Assembly (NCBI GenBank): GCA_029931535.1
Contig: JAQPZY010001684.1
Span: 4,312,501-4,376,500, forward strand
DNA: 64,000 nucleotides
Reading direction: 5' to 3'
From: Margaritifera margaritifera
Lineage: Eukaryota; Mollusca; Bivalvia; Unionida; Margaritiferidae
Shown here: one piece after another, positions 13,901-28,900 of the stretch
How the letters are laid out: every line of letters begins with the position of its first letter
Position numbering within the stretch: position 1 is the first letter of the stretch
The notes under the pieces: model-generated
The model's input: the letters and a program-made list of their open reading frames with translations, nothing else
Told to the model about the DNA's origin: nothing
The model's database searches: none
Translations under genes and position numbers: made by a program

Positions 13901-16900
13901 GTGGGCCATGTTTCTATGAATTCACTACTTTGCCTGGGATACCAATAAGAGCTGGGCCATGTTTCTATGAATTCACTACTTTGCCTGGGTTACCAATAAG
14001 AGGTGGGCCATAATACTATGAATTCACTACTTTGCCTGGGGTAACAATAAGAGGTGGGCCATGTTACTATAAATTCACTACTTTGCCTGGGATAATAAAT
14101 TCAATACTTTGTCTAGGATACCAACAAGAGGCAGGCCATGTTACTATGAATTCACTACTTTGCCTGGGATACCAATAAGAGGCAGGTCATGTTACTATGA
14201 ATTCACTACTTTGCCTGGGATATCAATAAGAGGCAGGTCATGTTACTATGAATTCACTTCTTTGCCTGGGATACCAATAAGAGGCAGGCCATCTTACTAC
14301 AAGTTCACTACTTTGCCTGGGATACCAGTAAGAGGTGGGCCATCTTACTATGAATTAACTACTTTGCCTGGGATACCAATAAGAGGTTGGTCATGTTACT
14401 ATGAATTAATTACTTTCCCTGTGACACAAATAAGAGGCAGTCAATGTTACAATTAATCATAGTCCTATTCTGTATCATCAACTGTCAGTATAACCCCTGT
14501 ATTTGACTTTCATAAACTCTCAGTATAACCCTGTATTTGACATATATAAACTGTCAGTATAACCCTGTATTTGACATTCATAAACTGTCAGTATAACCCT
14601 GTATTTGACTTTCATAAACTGTCAGTATAACCCTGTATTTGACATTCATAAACTGTCAGTATAACCCTGTATTTGACATTCATAAACTGTCAGTATAACC
14701 CCTGTATCTGACTTTCATAAACTGTCAGTATAACCCCTGTATTTAACTTTCATAAACTGTCAGTATAACCCCTGTATTTGACTTTCATAAACTGTCAGTA
14801 TAACTCTGTATTTGACATTCATAAAGTCTGTATAACGAATGTATTTAACTTTCATAAACTGTCAGTATAACCAATGTATTTGACTTTCATCAACTGTCAG
14901 TATAACTCTGTATTTGACATTCATAAACCGTCAGTATAACCAATGTATTTGACTTTCATAAACTGTCAGTAAAACCCCTGTATTTGACTTTCAAAAACTG
15001 TCAGTAAAACCCCTGTATCTGACTTTCATAAACTGTCAGTAAAACCCCTGTATTTGACTTTCTTAAATTGTCAGTATAACCCTGTATCAGACTTTCATAA
15101 ACTCTCAGTATAACCCCTGTATTTGACTTTCATAAACTCTCAGTATAACCCTGTATTTGACTTTCATAAAATGTCAGTATAACCTTGTATCTGACTTTCA
15201 TAAACTGTCAGTATAACCCCTGTATCTGACTTTCATATAATGTCAGTATAACCCCTGTATTTGACTTTCATAAACTGTGAGTAAAACCCCTGTATCTGAC
15301 TTTCATAAACTGTCAGTATAACCCTGTATCTGACTTTCATAAACTGTCAGTATAACCCCTGTATTTGACTTTCATAAACTGTCAGTATAACCCCTGTATT
15401 TGACTTTCATAAATTGTCAGTATAACCCTGTATTTGACTTTCATAAATTGTCAGTATAACCCTGTATCAGACTTTCATAAACTCTCAGTATAACCCCTGT
15501 ATTTGACTTTCATAAACTGTCAGTAAAACCCCTGTATGTTACTTTCATACTGTCAGTATAACCCTGTATTTGACTTTCATAAACTGTCAGTATAACCGCT
15601 GTATTTGACTTTCATAAACTGTCAGTATAACCCTTGTATTTGACTTTCATAAACTGTCAGTAAAACCCCTGTATTTGACTTTCAAAAACTGTCAGTAAAA
15701 CCCCTGTATCTGACTTTCATAAACTGTCAGTAAAACCCCTGTATTTGACTTTCTTAAATTGTCAGTATAACCCTGTATCAGACTTTCATAAACTCTCAGT
15801 ATAACCCCTGTATTTGACTTTCATAAACTCTCAGTATAACCCTGTATTTGACTTTCATAAAATGTCAGTATAACCTTGTATCTGACTTTCATAAACTGTC
15901 AGTATAACCCCTGTATCTGACTTTCATATAATGTCAGTATAACCCCTGTATTTGACTTTCATAAACTGTGAGTAAAACCCCTGTATCTGACTTTCATAAA
16001 CTGTCAGTATAACCCTGTATCTGACTTTCATAAACTGTCAATATAACCCCTGTATTTGACTTTCATAAACTGTCAGTATAACCCCTGTATTTGACTTTCA
16101 TAAATTGTCAGTATAACCCTGTATTTGACTTTCATAAATTGTCAGTATAACCCTGTATCAGACTTTCATAAACTCTCAGTATAACCCCTGTATTTGACTT
16201 TCATAAACTGTCAGTAAAACCCCTGTATGTTACTTTCATACTGTCAGTATAACCCTGTATTTGACTTTCATAAACTGTCAGTATAACCCCTGTATTTGAC
16301 TTTCATAAACTGTCAGTATAACCCTTGTATTTGACTTTCATAAACTGTCAGTAAAACCCCTGTATCTGACTTTCAAAAACTGTCAGTATAACCCTGTATC
16401 TGACTTTCATAAACTGTCAGTATAACTCCTGTATCTGACTTTCATAAACTGTCAGGTATAACCCCTGTATTTGACTTTCATAAACTGTCAGTATAACCCC
16501 TGTATTTGACTTTCATAAATTGTCAGTATAAACCTGTATTTGACATTCATAAACTGTCAGTATAACCCTGTATTTGACTTTCATAAACTGTCAGTATAAT
16601 GCCTGTATTTGATTTTCATAAACTGTCAGTATAACACCTGTATCTGACTTTCATAAACTGTATAATTCCTGTATCTGACTTTTATAAACTCTCAGTATAA
16701 CCCCTGTATCAGACTTTCATAAACTGTCAGTATAACCCCCATATCTGACTTTCATAAACTGTCAGTATAATCCCTGTATCTGACTTTCATAATCTGTCAG
16801 TATAACCCCTGTATTTGACTTTCAAAAACTGTCAGTATAACCCTGTATCTGACTTTCATAAACTGTCAGTATAATCCCTGTACCTGACTTTCATAATCTG

Positions 16901-19900
16901 TCAGTATAACCCCTGTATCTAATTTTCGTAAACTGTCAGTATAATCCCTGTATCTGACTTTCATAATCTGTTGACGTATAATCCCTGTATTTGACTTTCA
17001 TAAACTGTCAGTATAACCCTGTACCTGACTTTCATAACCTGTCAGTATAATCCCTGTATCTGACTTTCATAATCTGTCAATATAATCCCTGTATCTGACT
17101 TTCATAAACTGTCAGTATAACCCTGTATCTGACTTTCATAAACTGTCAGTATAACCATTGTATTTGACTTTCATAAACTGTCAGTATAACCCTGTATCTG
17201 ACTTTCATAATATCAGTATAATCCCTGTATCTGACTTTCATAAACTGTCAGTATAACCCTGTATCTGACTTTCATAAACTGTCAGTTTAATCCCTGTATT
17301 TGACTTTCATAAACTGTCAGTATAACCCCTGCATTTGACTTTCATAAAACTGTCAGTATAATCCCTGTATTTGACTTTCATAAACTGTCTGTATAACCCT
17401 GTATTTGACTTTCATAAACTGTCAGTATAACCCCTGTATTTGACTTTCATAAACTGTCAGTAAAACCCTGTATCTAACTTTCATAACCTGTCTGTACAAC
17501 CCCTATACCTGACTTTCTTAAACTTTAATATTACATGTTTTTCTGCTTACGCAGGAGAGAGGCATATATCAGTGTTACAGATGAATACAGTAACAGATGT
17601 TGAAGATATGTGACTTTCAACAAATTTAACACAAAACTGCTTACAATGGTGAAACAAGCTTTCTGATTAAGTAAACGAGACAAGCAAGACAAGAATTTCA
17701 AGCATATCAGCATATAAACTTTAGACCATAGTAATATATCCTAAAGTTTCAGTTTACTGCAGCCAATGATGTAGAAGATATGACTTTCAAAAACTTGAAC
17801 AGTGTTCATCAAGAAAGAACAAGCTTTCTGCTCTAGCAGGTCAGACAGGCAAGACAGGAACTTCTAGCATATCATGGCATGAACTTTAGATCTATGGTGA
17901 TATTATCCCAAGTTTGACTTAAATGCAGAAACTGATGTAGAAGATGTGACTTTCAAAAACCTTAATGCAAAATACTGATGATGATGATGCCATTGCAAAC
18001 ACCAGTACCAGAAAAGTGACTACTGTATCTCAGCATGTATACACACTGCAACTTCAATTTATTCTCAAAGATTTTTATTCAATTTATTCTTTATATGGAA
18101 CTTCAATTTATTCTCAAAGATTTGTATACTTTAAAACACTAATGAAAACAAACACAAATAAATAAATCCTGCAAATTTCAGCATAAATCAGACCCGACGT
18201 TACCTACAACAAAAAAGCCTATTCTTAATTTTAACATAAGGGCTCCCCTGGGCAAGACCCAAGTTTACAGAAGGTGATAACATTTAGTTTACTTGAGTCT
18301 TACTTTTATTCCTGCCTTAAAATATTCAAATTTCTGTTATCATAAATTTTCTCAAAATTATTCTTGGAAAATCTTTTAGAATAAATTTGAAGACGTTACC
18401 AGCAATAAATATTTAGTTGTAAAACTTTAATTGCAGGTTAGAAGGATTTTGTTCACTATCGAAATCAAAGGCCCAAATGGATAAAAACAGAGTCATTCAT
18501 CTACCCAAACAAGTCAGATAACAGTTTTTGATTGGATGAATGCCAGTATGATGTCACAGTAAAATTATGGATAGAGAATGACAAACATTTAATGGAAAAA
18601 CCAACCTAATTTATGACTTTTCGAAGTGTACATTTTAAATAATATATCAAGGTGTGATTCTATGTCATTAGAACACTGGTGAACTTCAACAAAAGATGAT
18701 AATGAGAAATTACTATTACTTAATTTGCCATTGTACTGGTGGACAGTTCATTACAATCTCCAGTATAAACAGTTAAAGTGACAACCAGAAGATGTTGACT
18801 ATTTCCTGATTTAAACTTGACTATCAAACAAGTATCATAATTTTGTTACCATCATCTTCTCCATCTTCATCTCCATCATCTTCATCCCCTTCGTCTGGAT
18901 TCTAGTAGTGGAAAGAAAATTCTTCATTAAAAATAAATGACAGAACCTTGACATTCATATTAAAACAGCATGTCTCTGTGGTATTCTCATTCATTTATTT
19001 ATTTATTCCCACTAGTTTCTGTGAACTCCAAAGGGGTGGAACATAACTCTAAAGACGTTCTGCATATCTTAAGAATTCTACAGAATGCCATCTCACATGC
19101 TATGCCATGGCATAATCTAAAAAACCTGCATAGTCACCAACAGATCACTGTGATCTAACCATTAGCTCACTGAGGTTAACATTCCTAACACACCCATCAA
19201 ATTTCATGACTATACACCAAATGTTATCCAAACAAATGGGTTAAATGCAAAAATGTTAATGTAATCACTGATGCATAAAAAATGTCAGTGACCTACTTTT
19301 AACTGTAGTGAGTAGTACCCTCCAAGATGAATTCACCCATTAAGTTTCATGTCTGTACATACAATGGTGTCATATAAACTGAACTAAATGCAGAAACTTA
19401 ACATACTCACTGGAGCATGAACAGCAAGTCACAGTGACCTACTTTTGTCCATGGTAAGTAGTAACTTCTAAGATGAACACACCCATTAAGTTTCATGACT
19501 GCACATACAATGATGTCCAAGAAACTGAGCTAAATGTAACAAGAGTCGTAAGTGGGATATCACTCACCTATGTAGTTTGAATATGTCAGCTTGTGAATCG
19601 AATCCACACACATACTGAAACTGTGTGGGAAAATAAAAGTGTGGAGCACATATTTGCTATACCGCATATTAATATTGCTGTCATTTATCTCCTTTCCTAG
19701 ACCATACATATAGTATTACTTCTCAGCATAAAAAGGGCAAGTCATTATACAACCAGCATTGTCTCCATGATCTCTCCCTAACCCTTGATTCATAACTTAT
19801 AAACTGATCACAGACCTTCCCTTATAGTATACACTTGTTTGGCATTACAAGGGAGATAATTTGTGCAGTCAGCAAGGATTTCTGGGTCTTTCCTTACACA

Positions 19901-22900
19901 CATAGGGCACTGTGCCTAGAGTACTAATCTGGAAACCAATGAAATTTCCACCCAATGGAACTGCAGTAGCTAAGTGGTTATGGTGTTGGACTTTTGACTA
20001 GAAGGTTTGGTGGTCCAATTCCACCATATGATCAGCCTGGATCAGCTACCAAATTTCTCAAGATTTTTTTTTTAAGGTCATGGGTTTCTTTGCTCTTAGT
20101 AATTAAATGTGGAAGTGTTTCAGGAGGAAAACATATTGGATTATTATTATTATTTATTTTTTATTAAAAGCTAACAACACAAAATATACATTTAAAATAA
20201 TGTGTGAGTAATGGCACTGAATATATAAAATGCCATAAAATAATGAACAATACAAACGATAACATACAAACAAGAAGTGCTTCAGGCACTGTATTATGAC
20301 AATACTAGCAACTCTCAAACTCTGTTGAACCAAAATTGATCAAACTTGCTTCAAAATATTCAAGAATTTCAAATTTGGTAAAGTTTTAAGCAACATTTCT
20401 CTCCAAATGAATTTATAAACCTGGACACAGCTTTTACATGAAATATGTCCTTATTACATCAAAATATTTTTCTTATACACAATTAAATATTTAGATACAT
20501 TTATTGGTGTGCATCAGTGACACATCAATAGTTTGGTTTGGTTAAACCCACTCTCAATCATTTTGCCTAGAGGCTACACAGCTTTTTAATAAATTCTCAG
20601 ATAGCTTTTTTTCCTTATCAAAAACATTTTTGTCTGCAAAATTATTTAGCAAACTGGCCTTATAATTATATTATCACATTATTATTAACTTGCAGCGTTA
20701 TTTGTTATCTTGCTATTTTATAATTTGTGTACAGTTTAAATTACAATTTATTAAAAATCCCTAGCAATATTATTTCGTTAGTATTTTATAACAATAACTC
20801 TCTCTATGATAAAATGCAATGCTTTATCTAATAGGTTAAAAAAAATAAGTGGACTAAGAATTCTAAAGGTTATCAGAACATGAACCTTTATCGGTGCCTG
20901 TCAGATCAAACTGAACAATAATCTAATTCATCTGAGATCTTTATGATATAAGCTTATGTATCAAGTCTAATCAAAATATGATCAGAACTAAGGCTTCTAG
21001 AATGTAACAACCCCAGCCAATCAGATGCAAGAACACCTCACTAATAACCATGGATGTTGCTCACAACTGTACTCATCCAAGGTCTTACTTATATATGCTA
21101 CATACCAAGTCTAATTAAAAAACTGTTCAGAAGTATGGCCCCTACAGTGTTCACAAAAAAATCATGCAATATCACCTCATTAATATGTATATATGCCACT
21201 CGTAATCGAAATCATCTGAGATCTTGATGATACAAGTTTACATATCGAGTCTGATCAAAATCTGTTAAGAAATATGGCCTCTATGGTGTTCACAAACTCA
21301 GCCGTCAGATGCAAGATCACTTCATTAATATGCATGGCTAATCCAACTCATCTGAGAAGCCTCTAGAGTGTCCAAAAACTGATGTTGATGGATGGACAGA
21401 CAATGCATTCCGGGCCATATAATCAGCTACTTTGATGATTATAGCATGAAGAGTAAAAATGTAAAAATGAATCAAAGTCGGTGAAATGTGAAATATGGGT
21501 CAACATGACCAACTTTTAATAAATGGGTGCAGTACTTATCAAGATGCATCCTCTTACCATGTTTCTTGATTCCAGGCTTAGCAGTATTCTATAGTTGATA
21601 AAACACCAATGTGGACATGAGCTAAATACAAAAACTTAACATAAGCCTGTACAATGTTAAATGTTTGTCACAATGAACTTATTTTGTTGTAAGGGTGTGG
21701 TACTTATAGGGGTGCATACAATCACCTAATTTGATGATTCTGGCATAACAGTACTTGAGACTGAAACCAAAATAATGAAGCATGAAATATAGGTCACAAT
21801 GACCTACTTTTGTGACAAAGTTGTAGTACTCCTCAAGATACATCCCCTCACCAAATTTCATGAATCTTAGTATAACTAGGTGTAAAGGGTGCTAAAAAAC
21901 CTATCTGGCTCATAGCTAAGCCCTAAAACTTAACCTAAGCCAATAAAATGTGAAATGAAGGTTACAGTGACTTTGTTTGTGGTAAGGGTGTGGTACTAAC
22001 ACACATACACACAATCATATAGTTTGATGATTCTATCATGAACAGAGCTTGAGAAATAAACTTAAACCACAAAATTTAACCAATGTTAATGAAGTATGAA
22101 ATATACGTCACAGTGACTAAAATTTGTAATGAACGTCTAGTATTCATCAAGATGCATCCCCTCACGAAGTGTAATGGTTCCAGGTATAACAGTGTTGCTA
22201 CAGTGTGCAAAAAACCTCAGCTAAATGAATGAACTCCACCAAGAATGTACAGCTAATGTACATGTACAAATTTAGCCCACTCTCCTTGGGGAAGCTGCTA
22301 TGAACACCACTCCAAACTGTTTCCTAGGACCTTTAGAAGAAAGAATGATTGTCATTCAGTGAGGGTGAAGAGGTGTATATTTTTTTTATCTGTGCAGACA
22401 CCAATGCCAGTGGTAGTACAATAGCTTACTTCAACTTCATCAAGGTGAGCTACATATACTAACCCAAACAAGAAACCCATCGGTTTGGAAAATGTATTTC
22501 TTCATCCAAAATAACTTTCCTGTGAAACATTTTATGCTGGCACGACCTGCTTACCTCTGAGAGTGAAAATCATCAGCTTTTTGAAAAAGTCTAAGATATT
22601 TCCTATACTACCAACTTTTTTGAAAGTATGAAGAAGAAGTTTAGATTTTAAAAGGGTGATATGTTTCTTTTATTTTTACAGCATACTTAAATTTAATCGT
22701 TAAATCTGAAGTTTCAATTTAGATGATTTGGCATCTGAAAACTGGTCATATTGGGCCATTTTGGTAATTGCTAGCAACAAAACAAAATACACTCAACACA
22801 GTATATATAAATCTGTAATTATGAGTAGCCCATACTTCTCTGTAGACAATAATGTCCTGTTCAAAATCTCTGTTGTACTTTTTGAGTTTCTGGCGCAGCG

Positions 22901-25900
22901 TCGTCAGACCCTTGGCATTGTTTTTACTCATCTGCTTTCTACCCTCTCTATCCTCCCAGTACTGTGAAAAAAATGTTTTCATATTTATAACTGAAATAGT
23001 GATGATAATGCCATGCTGCATACAGGACTTTGTAAAAGAGAGGGAGCTCCCACTCATTCTTCCAAAAGCTGGGAAACAGTAAACATTGTATATACACTGA
23101 CCAAAAAACAAGCTTACTGACTAATTATGTTTCTGCATCATAAGCCCTTTTAAATTATTGCTGTTATTTTGTCCCTAGCAAAGAAGGTACAGCCTATTTA
23201 TGAATACATATTGAAATGATATAGATGACAGCAGAACCTGATTTTTTTATACAATTCTACTTCACATTACATGTACATAAGTCAGTCTGACACCCTTGAA
23301 TAACATAATAGCTATGAAAGATAGAAGTCAAGCACTGGAAGCATTACCAGTGATTTCTCCAGGATATTCACGCACAGAGTGACATTCCCCTTTGGGGGAA
23401 TTCCCTCTCTGGCCGTTTTTACAAAGATAATTTTAAAATTTTAAAGGGGGGATTGGGTTACATGAGAAAAGTATCTATGAATAAATCCTTTATAGCATGT
23501 TTTAATTAAGGTGTGTGTGATCATAACTTGTAATGAATAAAGATAAAATGTGCAGCCATTTATCTTTATTATCAGCTCAGTAGCAGCAATTATGTGTTAT
23601 AACAACATAACTATGTCGCATACATTAGAACTGCATGCAACAGCATATACATTACCATCAAATATCTAAAACTGCATGTCAGCTATTGTACAACCTCGCC
23701 TAGTGCAGTTCGTTTGGTTTGCTTTGGTGTTTTATGACACTGAAATCTGTGTAGGTTATTTAGTTCCCAGGTAATTGGAGTAAAGTGCCTTGCCCAAGGA
23801 CACATCATAGTAGCCAAACTAGACTGATCCAATGGTAGGATTCAAACCTGCAACCTTTTAGTTCAGCGTCTAGCACAGTAACAATGAGCCACTGTCACTC
23901 CTTCTCAGTGCAGTTGGTAAAACATTTTTAATAACTAGGTAATCAATGAAAGTGTCTCACTGTTGAATTGCAAAAAGTCCCTTAGTAAGTGCTTGATTAT
24001 GGCAGTTGACCTAGAAGTCATGTGCTTATGTAATCAGATTGACCTTTGTTAATATTGATGAATGTTACAGGTTTCATTTCATTCATGGCAAACTGACTGT
24101 GTGCAATTTTTGTTTGTTTGCTCATTTTAAAGGCAAGAATTAATTCAATGCTGGGGAATATGCTCAATCGCGCATCCTGGAGAAACAATGATCACAGTAA
24201 TTCCATATTTTTATTTTCCTTTTTAGTTGCTTATGATTCTCATACACATTTCTTGCTTGTGGCTGTTATAAAACATGAAATTTAAATAACCTGTACAAAT
24301 ATAATTTCACATCCAATTTAAGTACTAACCCTTCATTTTTAAATAAAATCAACCAAAAACTTACCTCATTGATAAAATCATCCAGTTCCACCAATATTTT
24401 CACATAGAAACGAGGCACTCCTTCCTTGTCCACAACTTTCTTTGCTTTTTCAAATGCCCTCCCCAAATTTTCAAAATCTTTAAAGTAAAGCAAGAATGAA
24501 TGTACAAATTACGTATATAATTGTGCAGAGAGCTCTCTGTTGTGACAGTCCCAGTGTCTCTCTCCCCCCAAAAAATTGAATTGGCTCTTGCTGGACATTT
24601 TTCCTTGAAAATAAACATGGCAGTCAAATATTTGTGGCATCTGATTTACAAACATTAAAAAGAGGTTAAAAAAAGCTATAACAAAAGAGATAATTGTTTC
24701 ATTATTAGATGTACTGGAAAATGTGTCATTTCAGTTCTGGATTCACTGTTGCTTCAATTTTTAGTATTATCCTTCCAGTCATCAAGTTTTCTCTCAAAGT
24801 ATGTATTTATTAAAGATTGTTTCCCTTTCAGAAAACTTTATTATAGAATTTCAACCAATAACAGTATTTTATTCCACTCTACTGTTTTTAAAAATTAATT
24901 ATTAATTGACAACAAGCAGTTGTACCACCTCAAAAATATGCAACACTTAACTAAATGAAAATTAAATGAAAGCAAGATCTTGAATGGAAAATTCTTGGAA
25001 CAAATTTTTTTTCTGTAAACAAAATAATCAATTCTGAAAACAAAATTTGGCAACTACCTGGAAAATTCTTGAACCAACCTGGAAAAGATCTGTGCTGATT
25101 TAAAAAGAAGTAAGAAAAGGGGCCTTTAAGAGGAATGCAAAGCTTACTTAAACATAAATAAATATGCAGTGTATAATGGAGTCCATTGTGATAAGAGATA
25201 AGAGTGTCATACATTTGTCCTACCTGACAAAACAGCACACATGTCTTTTATGTTCTTTTTATTTCTAAGTTGTTTGATGATTGTCTTCAGCTCCTCAAAT
25301 CTGGTAGGAATAAAATGTTTTGTTTACAAATATTAGAAAATAGCAACCAATCTTTGGACATTGATGTAAAAATTTAAAAAAAGAGATTAAGATCCCTAAA
25401 ATATTTATAAAATGTGCCTGTTGACATAAAAAAAATCTATTCTTAGTAACAGAGAGTAGACATCATCCCATAGGCTTCACAGGAATAAATCCCTCCATGC
25501 CAAAATATTCTAATTAAGTTTCTCTTTTAAATCCATTTTGCAAATGTTACATGCATTTTCTATTGCATTTGCAAGTGAAGTTTCTCTTTTAAATCCATCA
25601 AACAAATAATACATGTCCTGCTTTTGACTAATTAAGTTTCTTTTTTTAAAATCAACTTAAAATATGTCTGATTCATTTTCTGCTGCTTGCAAAACAGCAC
25701 TAAATGGACATGGCATAGTCTAACCTCCTGAATGTGATGCAAACCACTGCTATGAAAAATATTAAATAAATTTCAAAATTATACCAGGTTTCATTCTTAA
25801 AAGACATTTACTGAATTTCTGCCATCTCTCATGTATTATAATGTTAGTTAAAAAAAGAAATTTCAATAAAATAGAAGGTTTAAAATGTAATTTTATGCGT

Positions 25901-28900
25901 AGGGGCAAACCTGTACCACCTTTCAAAATTTGGTGGACAACTGTAATTTAAAATGCATCCCTGACCTTTCACACTCACTTCTCCCTATTTTCATCAACTC
26001 TGCCCTATTCTGCCGGAGAGAGAAGTCATTTCACCCAAATATGAGTCCAGATTGGGCCCTGGGCACATGTATATGTGTTACAATTTATCTATTGCAACAA
26101 TGATCATGGTGAAACAAATGCACATAGACAAATAATTCGCTAAATCAGTCAATGACCCTGCAAATGCTTCAGATATAGTAGAGTCAGCATGCTCTTCTGA
26201 GAAAGATTTTTCTGCAGATAATTCAAACAGAGTCTTCTGATGGGAAATGAAATAAGGCGATCTATAGACATTCTAAGAATGATTAGACCGTAAAATTTCC
26301 ATGGATTTTCTAGGAAAATGGGGGTATGAAATGCAAACATGGTCTTGATAGCAGACTAAAATTATCAAATCTATTCACAAGTAGCTGGTTGTACCAAAAT
26401 TGAGCAGGCAAGTTTTTATTATAGTACATTAATAATGTCCCCACAAAATTTTCAACGTCCCCTAAAAAAAAAAGCAACTTAAAGGGACACTATGTCCCCT
26501 TAATGTTCTGACCTAGGCACAACACTGGTAACAAGTAATATAAGAGAAACAATCTAGTTATATATTGTTTTTATTTTGAATAATGTTGCATTTTTAGAGC
26601 ACATGTTCCAATATGCAGCAGTTGGCCACACCTTCTCAACCACACCTTTGTGGCATGGCTCCACGAAAATGCATGGCGTATGAGGCAATTCTCCACCTCC
26701 AAAATGCTGCAATTCCATGAGTTTGCAAGGCGGCAACATGGAGGGTTTTTTCCTTAATCTTCTCCACCCCCATATCGATGCGTAGTGAAATGACACGAGT
26801 CCCTAAAAGGGACTGATGCTCTACAGTCCAAATTTTTGTCCAGGAATGCAAGATAAGACCATTTCTTCTTTTTAACTGCTGAGTGTTGAAACCAGGCGTC
26901 ATGCTACCAGGCGAAGTGGGCAACCAAGTCGCCGAAAAAATCATAACTTTGCCTTCTTATATTAGGAAAATGAAAACGACTTCGCCCTGTCATTTTGGGT
27001 TTTTTTTAAAGATCTACACAAGTGCCTGTAGTTTATGGCTTTTGAGATGCTCCCTCAAGCCAGCAAAGTAGTGTTAAGCCCCAGGCGAAATGAATGGCTT
27101 GTTGCCTTAGCATGTGTTCATATCAATTTCGCCAACAAAACAAACTCTTGCACATTCACAGGCACGTGTTTTAATAGCTGATTGATAATTTAACTCTTTC
27201 CCCCACAAGATATCACTGCCCAATTTCCGCAAGTTATCATTTGTTGATGAAAACTTAATAACTTGTGTTTTGAAACTAAATCATCTAGATGTAAATAACA
27301 ATTTGTGTTTTAAGAATAGAATCGGTGAAAGCACTTTCTAAATATATCTTGTGAAGATTTTAACAGCCGTGCTTGCATTATTTTCTTCATAAAATCAGTT
27401 TGAAACCATAAGTGAACCTGCTATGGGGTAATAATGGCAGATATCGCTGTATCTTGGAAGTACGTCTTCATTAGACTGTCTGTTGTCTGTTTTCGTAATT
27501 CATTGGGCACATACATTAAGAAAATTATACAATACGTAGAAGGCAAACTGTAACTATTATGTGATAAAAGATTTAGCCCAAAAATTAAAATTTGTTGGTC
27601 AGAAACGTATTGGACAATTCTATGTTGTCAAATTGATAAGCGCTGTAACTTAAGGTCAAGGTTGTTAGCTTACCTGACACATATTTGTGCAAATACGAGA
27701 AAGAGTAGCAAAGAAAAAAATATCCAACCAATACACAACGTTATTATAAGCATGTAGACAAATATTAAAACCATAAATTTTCAATTCTATATTGGGATTG
27801 TTGCAACGAAGCTAGAAAGTGAGTGGTCATATGAAGAAAATCCCTGTTTCTAAAAATAGATGCATCTACTTTTATAATACCTAAAAATGACAGTCAAAAG
27901 ATTTACATTTAAATCAGAATCAACTCCCTCAAAATGCAGTTGTAAAGATGAGATTACTCATCAGTGATGACTGGTTTGAACGAATGAACACTATGATGTT
28001 GGATACACATTTACATGTGAAAACCCCATCACTTTCAGTTCTGGAGAAGTAGTGATAACAAGATTTTCAAAATGGCTGTCATGGTGGCTATACTGGACTT
28101 CAGATCAGCATCATTTTCATTTAGGACCAACTAGACCTTGGGATGGATGTATGTGTATAGTTTTATGGCAATCCTCCAAGTAGTTTAGGAGGAGTAACAA
28201 TAACAAACTTGTACTAATGGATGGATGGATATTGGAAAATGGACATTGGATAATAGATAAGAACCAATGGACAGATACCATCATGACCAGCAAAGTTAAA
28301 CAATCGTGTGAGCTGCACTGTACTATCAAGAACACAGTAATATGTATAATCTACTTGTTGATTACACTTCATAAATTGCACTCTTTGAAACTCTTTGATT
28401 CAAATCATGTCAAGATGGTGCCTCCATATCAAAATCTTCATAAACAAGTGCAATCAAAGGATAATTCTGTTGCCATTGCATTGTGCAGAAGCAATTATAT
28501 AATAAGAGATATTATTTTATGGATGAGTTGATTATGTTGCTGGGCAAGTTAAATTTATATTTACCTGACCAGTGGGCATATGTGCCAAAAGGGAAATTGT
28601 CCAGCCACGACAGAGTGCATTGTGCATGTGTAAACCCATGTACATGTATTACAAACCCTTTATACTATAGGTCAAGTAAAGATTTCTGACAGGACTGTTA
28701 CTCATTGGCTAGACACACAGCTAAAGATCCTTCACTTCAAGAATGGGCATGATAATTTCATTCTGTATAAGCTTAGTAATGTTAATTCTATTCACACATA
28801 CAACTACAGGGAACCCTGCTATGTCACTGTAGTTGCAGCCCATAACTGCCAACTGCGTTACGTACAGGAATGCAGTATAGCAAGAATGATCGAACATTCA

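Larger units (their letters stand above)
13735..18849. other. EIF3C intron 6 (mostly tandem repeat)
   Basis: About 3.8 kb of its 5.1 kb is minisatellite: the 51-bp array, then the roughly 35-bp array. A three-copy repeat of about 185-200 bp follows at 17535-18050. The remaining 18050-18849 shows no feature. Confidence 0.85.
18902..22835. other. EIF3C intron 5
   Basis: Holds a tRNA-like SINE head at 19963-20035, diverged repeats around 19230-19560 and 21400-22230 built on GTCACAGTGACCTACTTTTG-like cores, and about three units of a repeat with CATCTGAGATCTT at 20920-21390. No coding sequence is seen. Confidence 0.7.

Noticed and set aside
13762..14456. Plus-strand frames with 17-residue repeats
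   Set aside because: Frames through the 51-bp minisatellite in EIF3C intron 6.
17535..18050. CRISPR-like or regulatory array
   Set aside because: Units are long, diverged and found elsewhere in the window; it is an interspersed repeat, and the genome is animal.
19963..20035. Functional tRNA gene
   Set aside because: A and B boxes are present but the acceptor stem does not pair and it continues as a SINE-like sequence.
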